A DNA stretch of 64,000 nucleotides from Rhyzopertha dominica (GCA_025024175.1 QCXZ01000137.1:5518001-5582000); one strand, 5' to 3'. Shown: positions 11,460-23,759, numbered from the stretch's first letter. The notes: generated by a model from the letters alone, not told the origin. Translations and numbers: made by a program.

Positions 11460-12502
11460 ATATAAAAAACCGTTTTCTGCCTTGTATTCATACGGGGTAC
11501 CAAGAAATTAAGTTTGGCCAAGAGCCACGGGCAGTCTAATTTGTTGTTTAATAAACTAAAAAAACTTAAGTGACATACTAATTGATGAACAATAACCAAA
11601 CCTACTCAACAATAATGCATGATCACAAGCCAGCGCAGGATAAGCTCGATCAAGAGAGTATGCTAAAAACTTAAGAAAACTGCGTTCTACAGCCTCAATC
11701 ATATCTATATACACTTGGTGTATAGGAAACCAAATCAAAGACGCAGATTCAAGTCTAGATTTTACCAAAGTAATGTACAAGTATGCAAAGTTCTTGTGTC
11801 ACAAAAAATCTCTGGAACTCCTGTAAATGAATCCGTATGTCTTTTATGCCTTCTTAACAGTATGCAAGATATGATCAGCAAACGTGAAACTTTTATCAAA
11901 TGTAACACCCAAATCCTTAACGCTCTATTAGGTCTCAGCAAATGTGAACCATCTGTGAGTCTGAATATTTTCCTTGTCGTATAGGATACAAGTACGCAAT
12001 CCTTGGCCGAACTAATTCCGTTGTTGTTAGAGCCTTGCGGAACACCGGATGTCGCAGCAGAAGGGGCTGACAAATCAGTTCATCAACAGTAGTTGATCGG
12101 AAGAGAAACCATAGCACTTAATTTTTGCAAAAATATGAAGTGATTAACAATATCGAATGCTTTACGGAAATCTGGGTAGATAACATCTACTTGGCACCTG
12201 TCGTCAATAGCTTTCGCCACATATTGAGAGAAGCATGCAAGGTTTGAAACTGTTGGTCGTTTAGATACAAATCCATATTGGAACTCGAATATTGCCGAAA
12301 TAACACCAGTATATATAATATGATACCAAATAGTTTCTAAAATGTTTGCAAAATGATAATTTAATTTTGCAGCCGATGGTGTAAAAAAAGTTGCATGTTC
12401 CATCAAAAAATGACTTATCGCAGTTTGCAGTATTTCATATGGCAAGTGATGTATTACCTTTAAAAGAAATAAACCTGCTTGAAGACGCAAATGATAGGCC
12501 AT
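11460..12502 (-). pseudogene. Non-LTR retrotransposon reverse transcriptase relic
   Basis: The minus-strand reading at 12502-12083 contains QYGFVSKRPTVSNLACFS and VDVIYPDFRKAFDIVNH, the region holding the first catalytic aspartate of reverse transcriptase. After a frameshift, SGVPQGS follows near 12045. The YxDD box is not preserved. The segment 11780-11556 reads SRLESASLIWFPIHQVY then IEAVERSFLKFLAYSLDR, the thumb/post-RT region of Jockey-like elements. There are several frameshifts and deletions. Endonuclease and gag-like parts are absent. The 3' boundary is approximate. Confidence 0.8.
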
Positions 12503-13371
12503 TTTCTTAACTTACGCGGCGCGCAAACTGCAGTCTTCTAGGTGTCTCATATTGGAAGATATTTAAAATGGCGGGGAGCGCTGCAAACGACGATTTTTTG
12601 CTTTAGCGCTTATTTTCTCGAAAACTGTACACTTTAGAGGTATGGTATGTTATACAAAATAACCTTAGAATTCTACAAGGAATGCAAAAATGTAAAAACG
12701 TACATGATGTTCTATTTAAAATAAGGCAGTTGGTATGCGTTTCCGATATAACCGGAAGTGAACGATTTTAAAAATATTTATACAATATGCAGCATATAAA
12801 ACTGCATCACTTTTATATAAAAAATGGTTTCCATATTTTCACTACTTCTGGAGTTATGGCCCACCCTGGTTAGGTTAGTTAGAAGAAACTAATGTTGTAC
12901 AAAATTTTTAAATATTTTATAGGATAATGGTCAGTGTCACCTGTTAGTAAATCAAATAATTTCATGTGTGAAAAAAGGTGTTTAAGCACATTAAAAAAAA
13001 TAAAAAAAGGCGGACATATATCAAGCACATCTGGATATACAAAACAGGATACCATTTTGATAATGATAATGTTGACATATTTGGACAAGAAAATAATCCT
13101 CACTCTTGAAATGGTGAAAACGAATCAAATCCATTAAATGAAAAAAAAACCGTTCAGCGCCTAACGAGAATTTATTAGTTAAAATTTAAAACTAAATTTA
13201 TTTTGCACATATTTTCTCTCCCTGTCAAGACAAAGCTAATTTTGCCACGTCATACCGGAGATGTTCTCCAATTTGGCATACGCCCTTTTTTCAAATGTGA
13301 TATACTTTTTTAAATAAAGTTTGACAGAGGCTTCAAAAAGAAACGTTATATTGCAAAATAATATTCGGTTG
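12503..13371. other. Intergenic DNA with a low-complexity dispersed block
   Basis: About 12540-12860 contains phrases such as TTTTCTCGAAAACTG and the AT-rich runs typical of dispersed insect repeats. The rest is AT-rich with only short frames. No gene is supported. Confidence 0.45.
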
Positions 13372-13987
13372 CTAAAATACTGGTAAAGTAAAGATTACTA
13401 CATGAAGAAAAATTGCCAGGAGTAATTTGCGTCCAAGATACGTTATAGCTATATGAATATTGGATGATACTAGTTCCGTGCATATATTCCGTTCTCTAGT
13501 TACTACAATACTTATTAAGGAAAGATAGATTCTCCTCCAAACAATAGACTTTGAACCAGTAACAGAACCACACAACCTTGCGCATACACTGAGGGACCCA
13601 GGCAACAAACTGAAAAGGTCAAGAGCGATCCGACGCTCATGTTCGCGAAAGCAGAGCTTAATCAAACTGCAGGGAATTGGCCATATCGAGTTAAGCTGTC
13701 CCCTTTTGATGGCACCTACGGAAATGAATAATTTAAAAGCGTCTCCGTCAATATTTACCTTCAGAACCCGGAAAGTTTCCAAGCCGAATCTTGCTTTCCT
13801 TTTTACAAATATTTTGCTGGAAGGGGTTCTAACTGAGTGGGAGTTTTTATCAACTGTAACGCTAAGAACGCAGACGCTTCATCTTGCATTCATGCCATTA
13901 AGAATCGACGGGCTTTATTTACTTCAGAAAGCTTTTACATTAGATTTAAGATGTACTGATCGCTATGTAAATTCTGCGAGATATTAG
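13372..13987. other. Overlapping open frames, unrecognised
   Basis: A 136-codon minus-strand frame (13372-13782) and a 93-codon plus-strand frame (13706-13987) overlap. Composition is more balanced than the surroundings. The minus frame contains VLKVNIDGDAFKLFIS and then NSIWPIPC. That loosely resembles the NIDG...WPI pattern I recall from a transposase associated with DUF4806 elements. The match is weak, and the frames may be chance. Confidence 0.25.
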
Positions 13988-15954
13988 TACGGGTGATTGT
14001 TTATTTTTCCTATAGAGTAGAGAGTAGAGATGTTATCGATTAGTTAGACAACATTTCAGACTCTCTACACAGCCTAATAAAGCGCAGATATTTGTAGCTT
14101 TTATAAATCCTAATTAGATTCAGGTCGCTCTTAATATTAGGGCATGGTTGTAGTCTATATCTTCTCTCGGAGGGTAGAGACTAGTACACTTTCGTTCAGA
14201 CTGTTGAATCCCTTCTTTGTAAGCATAAGAGCGTAAAACAATAAAATATCAGCATTCTGGGTCGTTCACTTAAACTAACGTTCGATAAACCATTTTTTAG
14301 TAAATGTATAGAAAAATACGAAATTGTACAACAAAATAATGAACAGGTAAAACATACCCAATTACAGGAAATAACAAACTTAAAGATTCATATTTAAATA
14401 CATAGTGTACATGCAAAGCCACCGTGTAAGGGTAGTGTAGTTATAAAAAAAAGAACGTCTTTATTTCAAATTTTATTGTTGGTGAACATGTTAGATAGGT
14501 CCTCTAAATTCGCGGCGTCAAAGATCTGGAAAACACAGAAACGATGGTTTTATCTCTTAAAAGTTTTTATTGGAGACTTTTTGTTGTCTTGGGCGATGGG
14601 AATCTTCTGAACGGTGAAATTCACGAACAGCAGTGGCTTGGTTTCCGAACGGAAGGCTATTGTTAATATCGGTGTTGTTCATCCATCGTGAATCAAAGTT
14701 GTATTTGATATATAGTGATCTACACGACAGGTTATCGTGGATTCAATAAACATATAGCCATAGCGATCGTTGTGATTGGTAAAGTCATCTGACTAGTTCT
14801 AGACCAAAACTCGACCTTTGTCGTCTTGGACGGAATTACGCCATTCGGTGACCATTAACCACGGTGCTTTCTCCTAATAAGGTAAGGGAATCTTTGGTAT
14901 GTCGGAAAGTATACCTAAGATTTGCCAATAACCGTTTCTTCATAGACATCCCTTTCATTTAGGCTCTTTTTTTACTCCATCCTTGGCCCGGCCGAGATAT
15001 TGGTGCGTCCTTCCTTTAGAGACGTCACCACATACGTCATCACACCCCTACGTCATCGGACGTACCAGCAGTCATCAGCATCCCGTCGGATAAACATAGG
15101 GCATCGAAAATCACTGGCGAAGGGAACCTGAAAGGAGCATGACGATGAGTACCTAGAATATAACACATTTTGCGTTCGTTAGGTATAAACTAAATAACAT
15201 ACTTACCTGGATTAGTTTCATTTAATCGATACTGTTATCGGTTTAGTATCCACCGACGTACTTACGCTTTAGTGTTAGTATTCCCCGATATATAGAGCTA
15301 TATTGCACAATATCAGGTTGACTTGTATTTAAGGACACCAGTGCGCACTCGTTAGGGGTAATTTACGTTATAATTCACTTGTCACAGTCACCATCACTTT
15401 ATTTATAGTCCCAATCACTTGTAGAGAGTTGTTTTAATATAAAAGTGAGGACGTTCTACATCTTCAGTTTTTCTTTTCAACGTGTAATGTTAGAAGCTTA
15501 TCACACACTATTATATCACTGAACCCCACCGTCTCCACTGAGTTAGCAGTGTCTCAGACGGGAGGCACTTTAAAAATTTGTGTGACGGTTCGCGTTGCTG
15601 ACTCCCCGTCTAAACGTTGTAATAATAAAGTTGACATTTAGAGTAAACCCGTTACAACCGACCTCTTCAAAACTGTCAAAGTTGATATAATTATATTGTG
15701 ATGATGCATTAAAGAGACCAACCATAAGGTTAACAAGTAATTGTCGTTTTACAGGGTTTTTAGTAGTGTCGTATACCATCTAGAATGCAAACGTAGGACA
15801 TGAAAATCAACTGTACCAAAAGCCAGGGACAGTCGACCCTATTGTAAAGAATGTTGTAAAGAAACTTCATCGCCAAAAGCACTCTTCTTGCATACTCATC
15901 CAACGCAAGCAAGTGGCTCTTTACCTACCTAGGCGGTAAAATACTACTACTAAA
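13988..15954. other. Intergenic DNA, part possibly LTR-like
   Basis: No protein domain was recognised. Between about 15280 and 15640 there is a TATTTAAGG box, a GCGCACTCG start-site-like segment and an AATAAAG signal, an order seen in solo LTRs of gypsy elements. I found no matching second LTR, so this stays a guess. The 14480-15160 stretch is moderately GC-rich with no clear frame. Confidence 0.3.
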
Positions 15955-18153
15955 CCCAGCCAACACACACATGTATGATACATAAATACCAAGGAACAAC
16001 AGTGTTACAAAATCTGCATAACAGCCAGAGATATGAAATTTGCTTTAAAAAGTATGTAACATATATGTTTACTTTGTTATGTCTAGGATAGATGACGTGA
16101 CATAAATGCTACATAAATCCTACATGTTTATAATACACTATTTGCCAGAGCAACCTGCACACAGGTGGTGTCTATATATCGTAAAGGTAAAAAAGAAAAC
16201 GGAGATAATATAGAACATATAGGTATCGGGTAACAAAAACTAAATGAGAAAATGGTCACAAAGTAGTAATGAAAATAAAATAAATCCGGTTAGAGCTGAA
16301 ATTACTTCTATGTATTATTTTGTACTAGAATAAAACCTACCAGTTGCAGAAACTTCGGATTCACGTATAAGTGTAAGCACATAGAAGAAAAAAGGAATAG
16401 GTGTATGATTTTAGGCATGAAAATTAGCAGTCTACAGTACTCTATCACGAGGAGCCATACGAGTATAATCTACAAATCTATTTTAGATACAAACTGCACA
16501 AGCTTTTGAATTAGCAAAGTATCGATGAATTTTATATTAAATCCATCCGCCAAATCTAAAAAGTGTGACGAATATTTCTCTCATTTTGGTAATTAATTGT
16601 TATTTTGGGCTATTTTTGGGTACAGTCTCTTCTATTCCGAATTATTGGATTACTGTGATGGTGGCAGTGACATAACTATACGATTTAAAAATGTTATATT
16701 GGACCACTGAGAGCTTAACTCAGGCACAGTTTCAGCCTTCAGTGTTCTACAATAAGGTAAAAGAGCTGCATCAATACTAATTCGGATCATACAAGAATGT
16801 GGAGAAACAAGATTTAGGTATTTTTGTAACCGACATGTAGCCGACATCTGATGGTGTATGTGCCCTGCGTGTACCTTGTTTGTAATGTATTTGTTACATT
16901 ATAATAGTATTATAGCTGTTACGTTACATATACCATTCATGTACTTTACGTGTTGTATGTAAACATTGTTATATTATAGTGACATAAATTATGTACGACT
17001 ATGCTGGCTGAAATGTTTTTAGAAACAATATCTGTCACAAATAGTTGACAAAAATGTCAGAGGCTTCGTCTGTAGATGTTTAAAAGCTATTGTAACTAAC
17101 CATTGTACAAATGCTTATTCCTGGTTAGGGCATAGAAATAAGCGTTTGCGCAAGAGCCTTAAAAGGTAAGATTTTAATACTAATTAAAAATTAAAAATAA
17201 CTAACAATTTTAAGGCAAAGATCTAAAGATCTCCGATTGCGAGCAACTAATGTCAGAATGGGTACGTCTTGATGGATTAAGATTAAAACGAAAAATGGGG
17301 GTGGTTTTATATTTTTTTAATATAATTTTTCACAAACATAATCATTGTATGCTGATTGTTATTTCTTTTTACTGGCACAGACTGTGGGGTGTTACAGTGT
17401 GCATTGGCAATTTTCCTTAAGCACATACAAAAATTACCCTGCATTTTGTTGTATGATATATCTTTTTCAAAACATTAACTTCCGAAGTTGCAGATAAGAA
17501 AAGGAACTTCTTAATACTGTTGTTGCAATCTAAAACAATACCTTTGGTTCAAATCCTTTCAAAGATGTTTTCGTCAGACGTGTGTCGCGGAAGAAAAAAA
17601 TTATAGAAGGTTATTTTTGTATAGATATCCCACATGCCCATAAGAGATTATGCATATTCTCCTGAATTGCTGCTGTGTTGTACATCTGGTGAACTTATGG
17701 TTTTGTGTTTTTTAAAGACTGCCTATCAAAGGATAAGGAAAGGGGCAAGGACATTTCTGAAGATATATTTTTTTAATATGTAATCATATCGAATAAATTT
17801 TATTTCAGTGAAAGGACTTTTTCATTTAGAGAACATCCGGACATTATCAAAAAAATGTATGTACAACACATATGGAGTGCATATAAATCACATAAACTAA
17901 ATGAAACTGTATGTACTCTGCAACATATAAAAGGTACATGTCTGTTTTGTAGCTTTTTTATGTAACAGATATATTACAGATCACACCTATTTGAGCCGGT
18001 AATTTCAAGTACATGAACTATAAATGTTCCTTACATATAACATATCAAACGTAGGTGTTTCACATGTACCATACATGTTACATATCAAACATGGTTTAAG
18101 TAAGTGGTGTTATGTAATAGTTACATAAACTATATGTAACTGTGTTGGCTCGG
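15955..18153. mobile_element. DNA element with CAGCCAACACA ends and many ACATGT/TTACATA motifs
   Basis: The left end CCCAGCCAACACACACATGT (15955) and the inverted right end CGAGCCAACACAGTTACATA (inward from 18152) match in the CAGCCAACACA core. A third, inner inverted copy, CAGCCAGCATAGTCGTACAT, reads inward from 17010, so the left half (15955-17010) could itself be an element with the rest an adjoining copy. Close to each end the sequence is packed with TTACATA, ACATGT and ATGTAAC words, as expected of subterminal transposase sites. A DUF4806-like remnant lies at 17044-17300. No clear target duplication or complete transposase was found. Confidence 0.55.
17044..17300 (+). pseudogene. DUF4806-like protein fragment
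   Basis: The reading from 17044 gives VDKNVRGFVCRCLKAIVTNH then AYSWLGHRNKRLRKSLKR. This matches the DUF4806 pattern of a helix followed by a YSWxG motif and a basic stretch. After a gap with stops, which resembles a small intron (GTAAGA donor at 17166, TTTTAAG acceptor near 17214), it resumes as LKISDCEQLMSEWVRLDGLR, the final helix with its conserved EW...A/L-R pattern. The frames on the two sides do not join cleanly, so I call it a pseudogene. DUF4806 proteins are often transposon-associated in insects; their molecular role is not known to me. Confidence 0.5.
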
Positions 18154-18389
18154 AAATACCTAAGTTACCAGTCAGGTAAAAGATTTTACTGCTTAGGCAC
18201 TTCCTCGCTTTGGAATAATAGGATGAAGTTGTACTTTCGAATGTAGTAGCCAAAAAGCATTGTATGCGCCACGCCAGTAAAATTTATTTATTGAACTCGT
18301 CTGGTTGCTCGTCTCGTCTTCGCCTCCGCTCTCAATCTCCAAACTCGTTCGATAAAGTGCCACTTTACTGCCTTGTTAGATAAATAGCT

Positions 18390-18460
18390 ATTATCTCACT
18401 AGTGGAATAAAGTAACTTCATTATTCCACTAGTGGATAAAGTGGTACTTTATACGGTTCT
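18390..18460. repeat. Short palindrome/hairpin region
   Basis: CACTAGTGGAATAA at about 18399 is followed after about 10 bases by its inverse, TTATTCCACTAGTGG, then by GATAAAGTGG. The two arms could form a stem of about 12 bp. CCACTAGTGG is itself self-complementary. The context suggests an end or remnant of a DNA element. Confidence 0.5.
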
Positions 18461-18479
18461 TAAGTGTGGATAAAACTTC

Positions 18480-19848
18480 AGTTATAAAGTGATTATGGGT
18501 AAAAATGAATAATGACACGCATCTGGTGTTTTCGATAACTCCAAGCAGTTCTGTGGAAGACCAACAAGAAGAATAGATACTGGTAAAAGCTATATAAGTT
18601 TTGCATAAAAAATGGATTGGAAGAGTCTTGAACTAAACGTTGTGCAACACTGTTTCTTTGATGCCATCGTAAAATTGGGCTTATTCAACACATGTTCGCA
18701 ATGTAAACAGGAAAGGAGTCCTTGCATATAGCGATAAACTCGTCGAGGCGGACACCGTTCCCGTGCGATATTCCAAAGTTTTATGACGTGCAATAATGGA
18801 TAAGCCGTGTATGGAAAATTTTCCATTGTAAAAGGCGCTATTAATACACCGCGGGCATCTTGACAACATCAACCCGATGTTTATTCACCTAAGTGCACAG
18901 AACCCCTGGAAGTAACGCTTTTGCCCCTTTATTTATCCTTCGTGACCCTTGCGGCTGCAATAAAAGATAATGCAGCGTACATCGTCATAAATCTAAGGAC
19001 AGATCCGATCGGCACTGTCAGGGTATGCTTGATATCCGAACACGCCAACTACAAGTTACATTCGTGTGTAAACTTCCATATCGCGTTCTCGGATTTTTTA
19101 TCTAAAAATATATACACTATTTTAACACAAGTTGGCGAAAGAATTTTACATCTTTATTTAGATCCATTAAGATCCTGCAAGGATACAAAAAACACGAAGG
19201 GGCTATTTCGGGAACCTTCCCGGCTAATACTGTTTACACGAAGGAGGCGTCGCATCCATTACATTGAGAATCCGGGCTTAAAAAGCCCCGTCGGCAAGTC
19301 ATGCTGCCTGCTGCACGAACACTGTCCAACGATTAATGCCTTCCTTAATTGCAATGACGTGTATGTAGGTATAATCATTTGGACTTTTTCACGATTCGAT
19401 AATTTAAAGGTTCGTAGTTCTTTATTTTACAACACATAGTAAAATATACTTCTCTGTAGCTTATCCTTCCTTCATTTTTCTTTTCTTCCTTTCTAATAGA
19501 TTACCACAAATCTGCTGTCATTGTGACTTTCTTTTTAAGTGTTCGATTTTATTGGTTTTTTCCTGGATTTCCTGATATCTGACGTCAGCTTTGTAGACAG
19601 AGCCCATCTGAGATATTGCACAACTGAAACCTCCAATGGACGTCACTTAGAAAACCGTACTCAGCCTACAGACTGCTCCCGGTGCATTAATATTGACCAG
19701 AGTCTTCGAATTCTACTGTTAACTATAGAAAGTATATGAAAGGATAAATCAGACTACCTTGTAAGAGTTGCTCAAGGCAATGAAGTAGACGTCTCTTTCC
19801 TTCGTATTCATAGTGAATTTTTTGGCTATAGCGTTTGTGATTATTTTA
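18480..19848. other. Intergenic DNA with one 172-codon open frame, unrecognised
   Basis: The frame 18921-19439 (plus) is long for AT-rich DNA. It contains a basic patch (FTRRRRRIHYIE) and several cysteines, but no domain, signal peptide or splice context I recognise. The stretch 18650-19330 is more GC-balanced than its surroundings, so the length may reflect composition or conserved non-coding DNA. Confidence 0.3.
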
Positions 19849-19850
19849 TA

Positions 19851-21187
19851 CAGGATGTTTCACGAATAATAATGACCCTGACGAAATTAAAAATACATTC
19901 TCATAGCCAATGTGGTTATTTTACATAATGGTATTATTTTAAAAATAAATTGGGAATCCATAACGGCTATGCGCTATGGTTCCTGTCACTGTATTTATTA
20001 AAAGTCAAAATGTATTCAAATGATGAAAAAACAGATATGATTTTGATTTATGGTGATGCATGAAACATGCTTCCGCTGCTGCCCGTTTATACAGACAACG
20101 TTTTCCAAATAGAAGAGCTCCTGCCCATACAATTTTCAAGAGACTTGAATTAAATTTAAGAACAAACTGGCCACCACTGAAAAAGTCAAGAGAAAGAACA
20201 GCAACAGGCCCTGACAATGAAATTAGGATATTGGAAATGATTGACGAAAATCCTCATATTAGTCAAAGGGTAGTCTCAAGAGCAACTGGTATTAGTCTGT
20301 CTTCAGTACACCGAATAATTAAAGGCAATCAGTTTCATCCGTATCACTTGCAATTGGTTCAGGCCTTCAAGGAGACGGATTATCCTAAAAGACTGGCTTT
20401 TTGTAACTTTTTTCGGGAACACCAAAATTGGAATGTGAGATTTTATGACAACATTTGCTTCTCAGATTAAGCAAGATTTTCTAATAATGGTGGAGTCACC
20501 AAACATAACATGCATTATTATGCGCAAAATAATCCACGTTGGATTCGAGAAGACCATTTTCAAACTATCTACTCGACGAATGTCTGGTGCGGAATATTGG
20601 GGAATCAAATTGTTGGGCCTTATTTTACCGGTTCCAACAAGATGGGACACCTGCGCATTAATATGGAATAGTGCGAAATCATCTTGATTTGGTTTTGCCT
20701 AACCGATGGATAGGAAGAGGTTCAATTAATCCTTGGCCACTGGGAAGCCCGGACCTTACTCCTTTGCGTTTTTTCTGTGGGGAATAGTAAAAGAGCAAGT
20801 ATACCAAACACCAATTGAAAGTGTAGAACATTTAGAAAATTAAATACGTGCTGCAAGAAGATCCATCTGTCCAGAAATGTTAATGCATGTTAAAAGATCG
20901 TTTTGGGCACGAATTCAAGATTGCGAAAACAGCGGAGGGCGACATTTTGAGCATTTATTACATTAATGTTATTGAATAAACATTTTTCAAAAATAAAATT
21001 TGTTTTACAATACCGAATTTACTTAAAGCAAATGATTGAAGTTTATGTCAAAATTTACGAATTTATACAGCTCTCTACGTTTTATATTTTTCAAGACGAT
21101 GAACAATTACCAATGTTACCTCTGCAAATGTATTTTGGGTTGCATTTTTAATTTCGTCAGGATCAGTATCATTCGCGAAACATCCTG
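19851..21187 (+). mobile_element. Tc1/mariner-superfamily element, copy 1 (TIR CAGGATGTTTCACGAA)
   Basis: Inverted ends CAGGATGTTTCACGAATAAT at 19851 and CAGGATGTTTCGCGAATGAT reading inward from 21187 extend inward about 50 bp through the words CCTGACGAAATTAAAAAT. TA flanks both ends (19849-19850, 21188-21189). The second copy at 61256-62592 has the same ends and the same gene. This copy has lost the middle of its transposase and cannot move by itself. Confidence 0.9.
20010..20965 (+). pseudogene. Transposase of the CAGGATG family, core deleted
   Basis: The start at 20010 (MYSNDEKTDMILIYG) frameshifts after 17 codons into the 20060-20470 frame: ASAAARLYRQRFPNRRAP, then ISQRVVSRATGISLSSVHRI. 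These are a DUF4817-like helix-turn-helix and a second DNA-binding helix set. The first catalytic aspartate sits in NICFSD just before a stop. WIREDHFQTIYSTNVWCGIL and GNQIVGPYF follow in another frame. The segment carrying the second catalytic motif is deleted near 20630, by comparison with the 61 kb copy. The tail is frameshifted. Confidence 0.85.
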
Positions 21188-21609
21188 TATAATGTATTCA
21201 GTCATGTGATTGGTCTATAATTTTTGGTCCATGTATGTTTTTGTTCTTGGCTTCAAGATCGGTTACACAAATTACATAGAACAATTAAGGGATGCTTCAG
21301 ATTTATAAAAAGCTTTGTATGTTAACCTTTTTTTAGTATATTTTTCAATTTATTTGGTTGTAATGTTGCAGTTTATTGAAAAATGTAGTACAATAATTTA
21401 ATTATATTTTATTACGCGTATTATGCATGTGTATATCTTTGAGTGGAATAAAATTGCTAAAATTACGCTTTACATAATTTAGACAATGATAAATATACAG
21501 GGAGGAGAGTTAATAATCATGTTTGACAGAAAGAACCGGGATAGTTCGCTTGTGCAACGGCTGTGGCCCCACACTAAGTTTACACGTGACACTACGAAAG
21601 AATAGAAAT

Positions 21610-21815
21610 AGTTTGTTCTGCAGTTTTTTTTTTTTGCAGAACTTGTGAGCTTTTAGCAGATGTAGAAAATGTAGTGTCATCTGCAAATAAAAAGTTAAAC
21701 ATCTTTCATGTAATGAGCAAATCGTTCAAGTAACAGATAAGCAATAGAAGTCCTAGGACAGAACCTTGGGGTACACCAAATTTCAGGTGTTTTTTTAAGC
21801 CTTTAGCCAGGTATC
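21610..21815 (-). pseudogene. Reverse transcriptase fragment (non-LTR)
   Basis: The minus-strand reading gives LKFGVPQGSVLGLLLLLLI then CYLNDLL, and after a stop FNFLFADDTTF. The PQGSVLG and FADD boxes are reverse transcriptase motifs 4 and 5, with the two catalytic aspartates intact in this short piece. Nothing else of the element is clear on either side. Confidence 0.75.
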
Positions 21816-21848
21816 CAACCACATTATGTTCTCAAAGTTAGAACATTA

Positions 21849-21877
21849 TTATGATGATGATGATGATGATGATGATG

Positions 21878-21976
<99 letters not shown>
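21849..21976. repeat. Compound trinucleotide microsatellite (GAT)n then (TAT)n
   Basis: About nine GAT units from 21850 run directly into more than thirty TTA/TAT units ending at 21976. It forms a long tyrosine run in the plus frame at 21826-22164, which is a translation artefact. Confidence 0.97.
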
Positions 21977-23092
21977 TAGGGCCTTATGTAGTAAAAATCC
22001 ATGGTTTCATAAAAAATTGTTCAGATTTTATTGATATTATCAAAAGATGGCGTATTTCAAAAACTGCCATTCTAGTAAGAAATGACCATAGTGATATAAG
22101 AATGATTAGTCAGTTTTTAATGAAGGTGCTCGTTGAAATCAAGACGAACGGGTTAATTACGTAAAAAGTAAATTTATTATGTTCTACTTGAACTTATAAG
22201 TTCTAAATACAACTGCATATGGCAACAAACAAATTTTCTGCCAATTACAGACGTAACTGTATGATTCCTTATCCCGCCTACAATAAACAACGGCAAGTAA
22301 ACGTAACGGCTGTCGATAAAGTTTATTACTTCACTCCGTTCGGAACTTTTAATTGCCAGCCGTCGAAGGAAGCAATAAAATCCGTGCAGTAACAATGCCT
22401 CATTTACGGAGACCATTAACATCAAATTGACATGTCTCATCGGTCGGCGGTAGACTTTATACATTCATAAAAGCTTATAATCATCTAATACTAAATCCAC
22501 AACGGCCCTATCAGTTTGATTGCCCCATTCCGGCTGAAAATGGACACCTCTATTTACATCAGACTTGTGCAATATGTCAGCTATTAGGAGAAGCATTTAA
22601 TTAATTTATGGTAGGAAAATATGCGGCGACACGCAGCCTACGGGTCGCTTTTGCGCCACTAGTGGCAATGTGGTGTCATATTTTTTTATGGAACTTCGCG
22701 TAGGAGTAGCTGTAAAAATGGAATTGGCTCTTTATCAAGGAATATTTTGACAATTAGATGGCGGGGTTTTGATACTTTTTTACAAGGCAATAATTTTTAT
22801 GGCTACACCAGGTCAACCGAATTGACAAAAAAACAATATAGACAACATCTGTTCGAGCAGTTACCCCGGCAAAAAAAGACCAATCGCCGCCCATACGAAT
22901 TAAATACATATTTGCGTAACAAAGTATTCGTTTTCACTCAAAGCACGTACACATTAACTCTAACTAAAGCTTTTGTAATATCAGTTTAATTCACATAAAA
23001 TTTGTGAAAACAGATAAATTATGCCTCTAGATCTATTCTTACTGAGCCCATGCTCAAAAAGTTTTGAAATTGACCCGAATATGCAAACACCT
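21977..23092. other. Intergenic DNA, no recognisable gene
   Basis: Short frames only (such as 22177-22464 minus and 22747-22989 plus), none recognised. A GCGCCACTAGTGGCA word at about 22655 is noted in the findings. Confidence 0.5.
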
Positions 23093-23458
23093 CTAAAAAT
23101 TAAAATTTTCGTAACTTAAACTGATTGCGATAGTTTTTGCAAAAGCTTCATAACGGAGAAATTTATAAAAACATGGAATTCCATCAGATTCACAGGACAG
23201 ACTATGCTCTAAAGATAATAGTATTTGAAAGACATGCTGATGAGTTATTTTTACATTGTTGAACTCAATACAATCCATAAATTGAAGATGACAACAAACA
23301 TTTGCAATCAGTTGATTCGAAATATACGCTATTTTGAAAATTAGTTGCACAAAAATTGGATATCTTTCAAGAGAAAAAAGTAATACATGACGTCTTCTAA
23401 GGCAAAAAAGTAGTAGTTCATGGTCAGCATATAATCTAATAATTACACGTTCCCTCAA
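23093..23458 (-). pseudogene. Reverse transcriptase N-terminal fragment (non-LTR)
   Basis: The minus-strand frame ends with DCIEFNNVKITHQHVFQILL, then SLEHSLSCESDGIPCFYKFL and RYEAFAKTIAIS. This fits the start of reverse transcriptase in Jockey-like elements, where a conserved S...GPDGIP motif is followed by the L-K helix and a PLS-type stretch. GP of the motif is changed to ES. The catalytic region is absent. It could belong to the same broken element as the fragment at 21610-21815, but the intervening sequence does not show it. Confidence 0.55.
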
Positions 23459-23759
23459 TTTGGTAACTTGAATTTATAAATAGTTTTAAAGCATAGTGGA
23501 AGAAGATAACAGAATAAAATGTAAATTCGTCCAATGTATTTAATTTTTTTCAAACATACTATGTTTTCACTTTTCAGCCAAATCTGATAGAGACCACTGT
23601 GGTTACCTAAACTATATTTGAAGACTGTGTGGAACTTGGGTTAGACAATAGACATGGCATTTCAAAAATATGCAAATGACATTTTGTAATATACAAAAAC
23701 ATTAATACAGAATGAAAGTAAGAATTTAGGATGGCAATGCCATCTGTCAGCATTACACT

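Noticed and set aside
14440..15640. Solo LTR or LTR retrotransposon
   Set aside because: Promoter-like and polyA-like words are present, but there is no second LTR, no primer binding site and no gag-pol fragment.
18921..19439. 172-codon open frame as a host gene
   Set aside because: No recognised domain, no clear splice or start context; kept only as an unrecognised frame in an intergenic entry.
21491..21520. Element end ATATACAGGGAGGAGAG
   Set aside because: Single copy, no inverted partner found.
21826..22164. 112-codon frame with a long tyrosine run
   Set aside because: The run is a TAT microsatellite; no conserved sequence flanks it.
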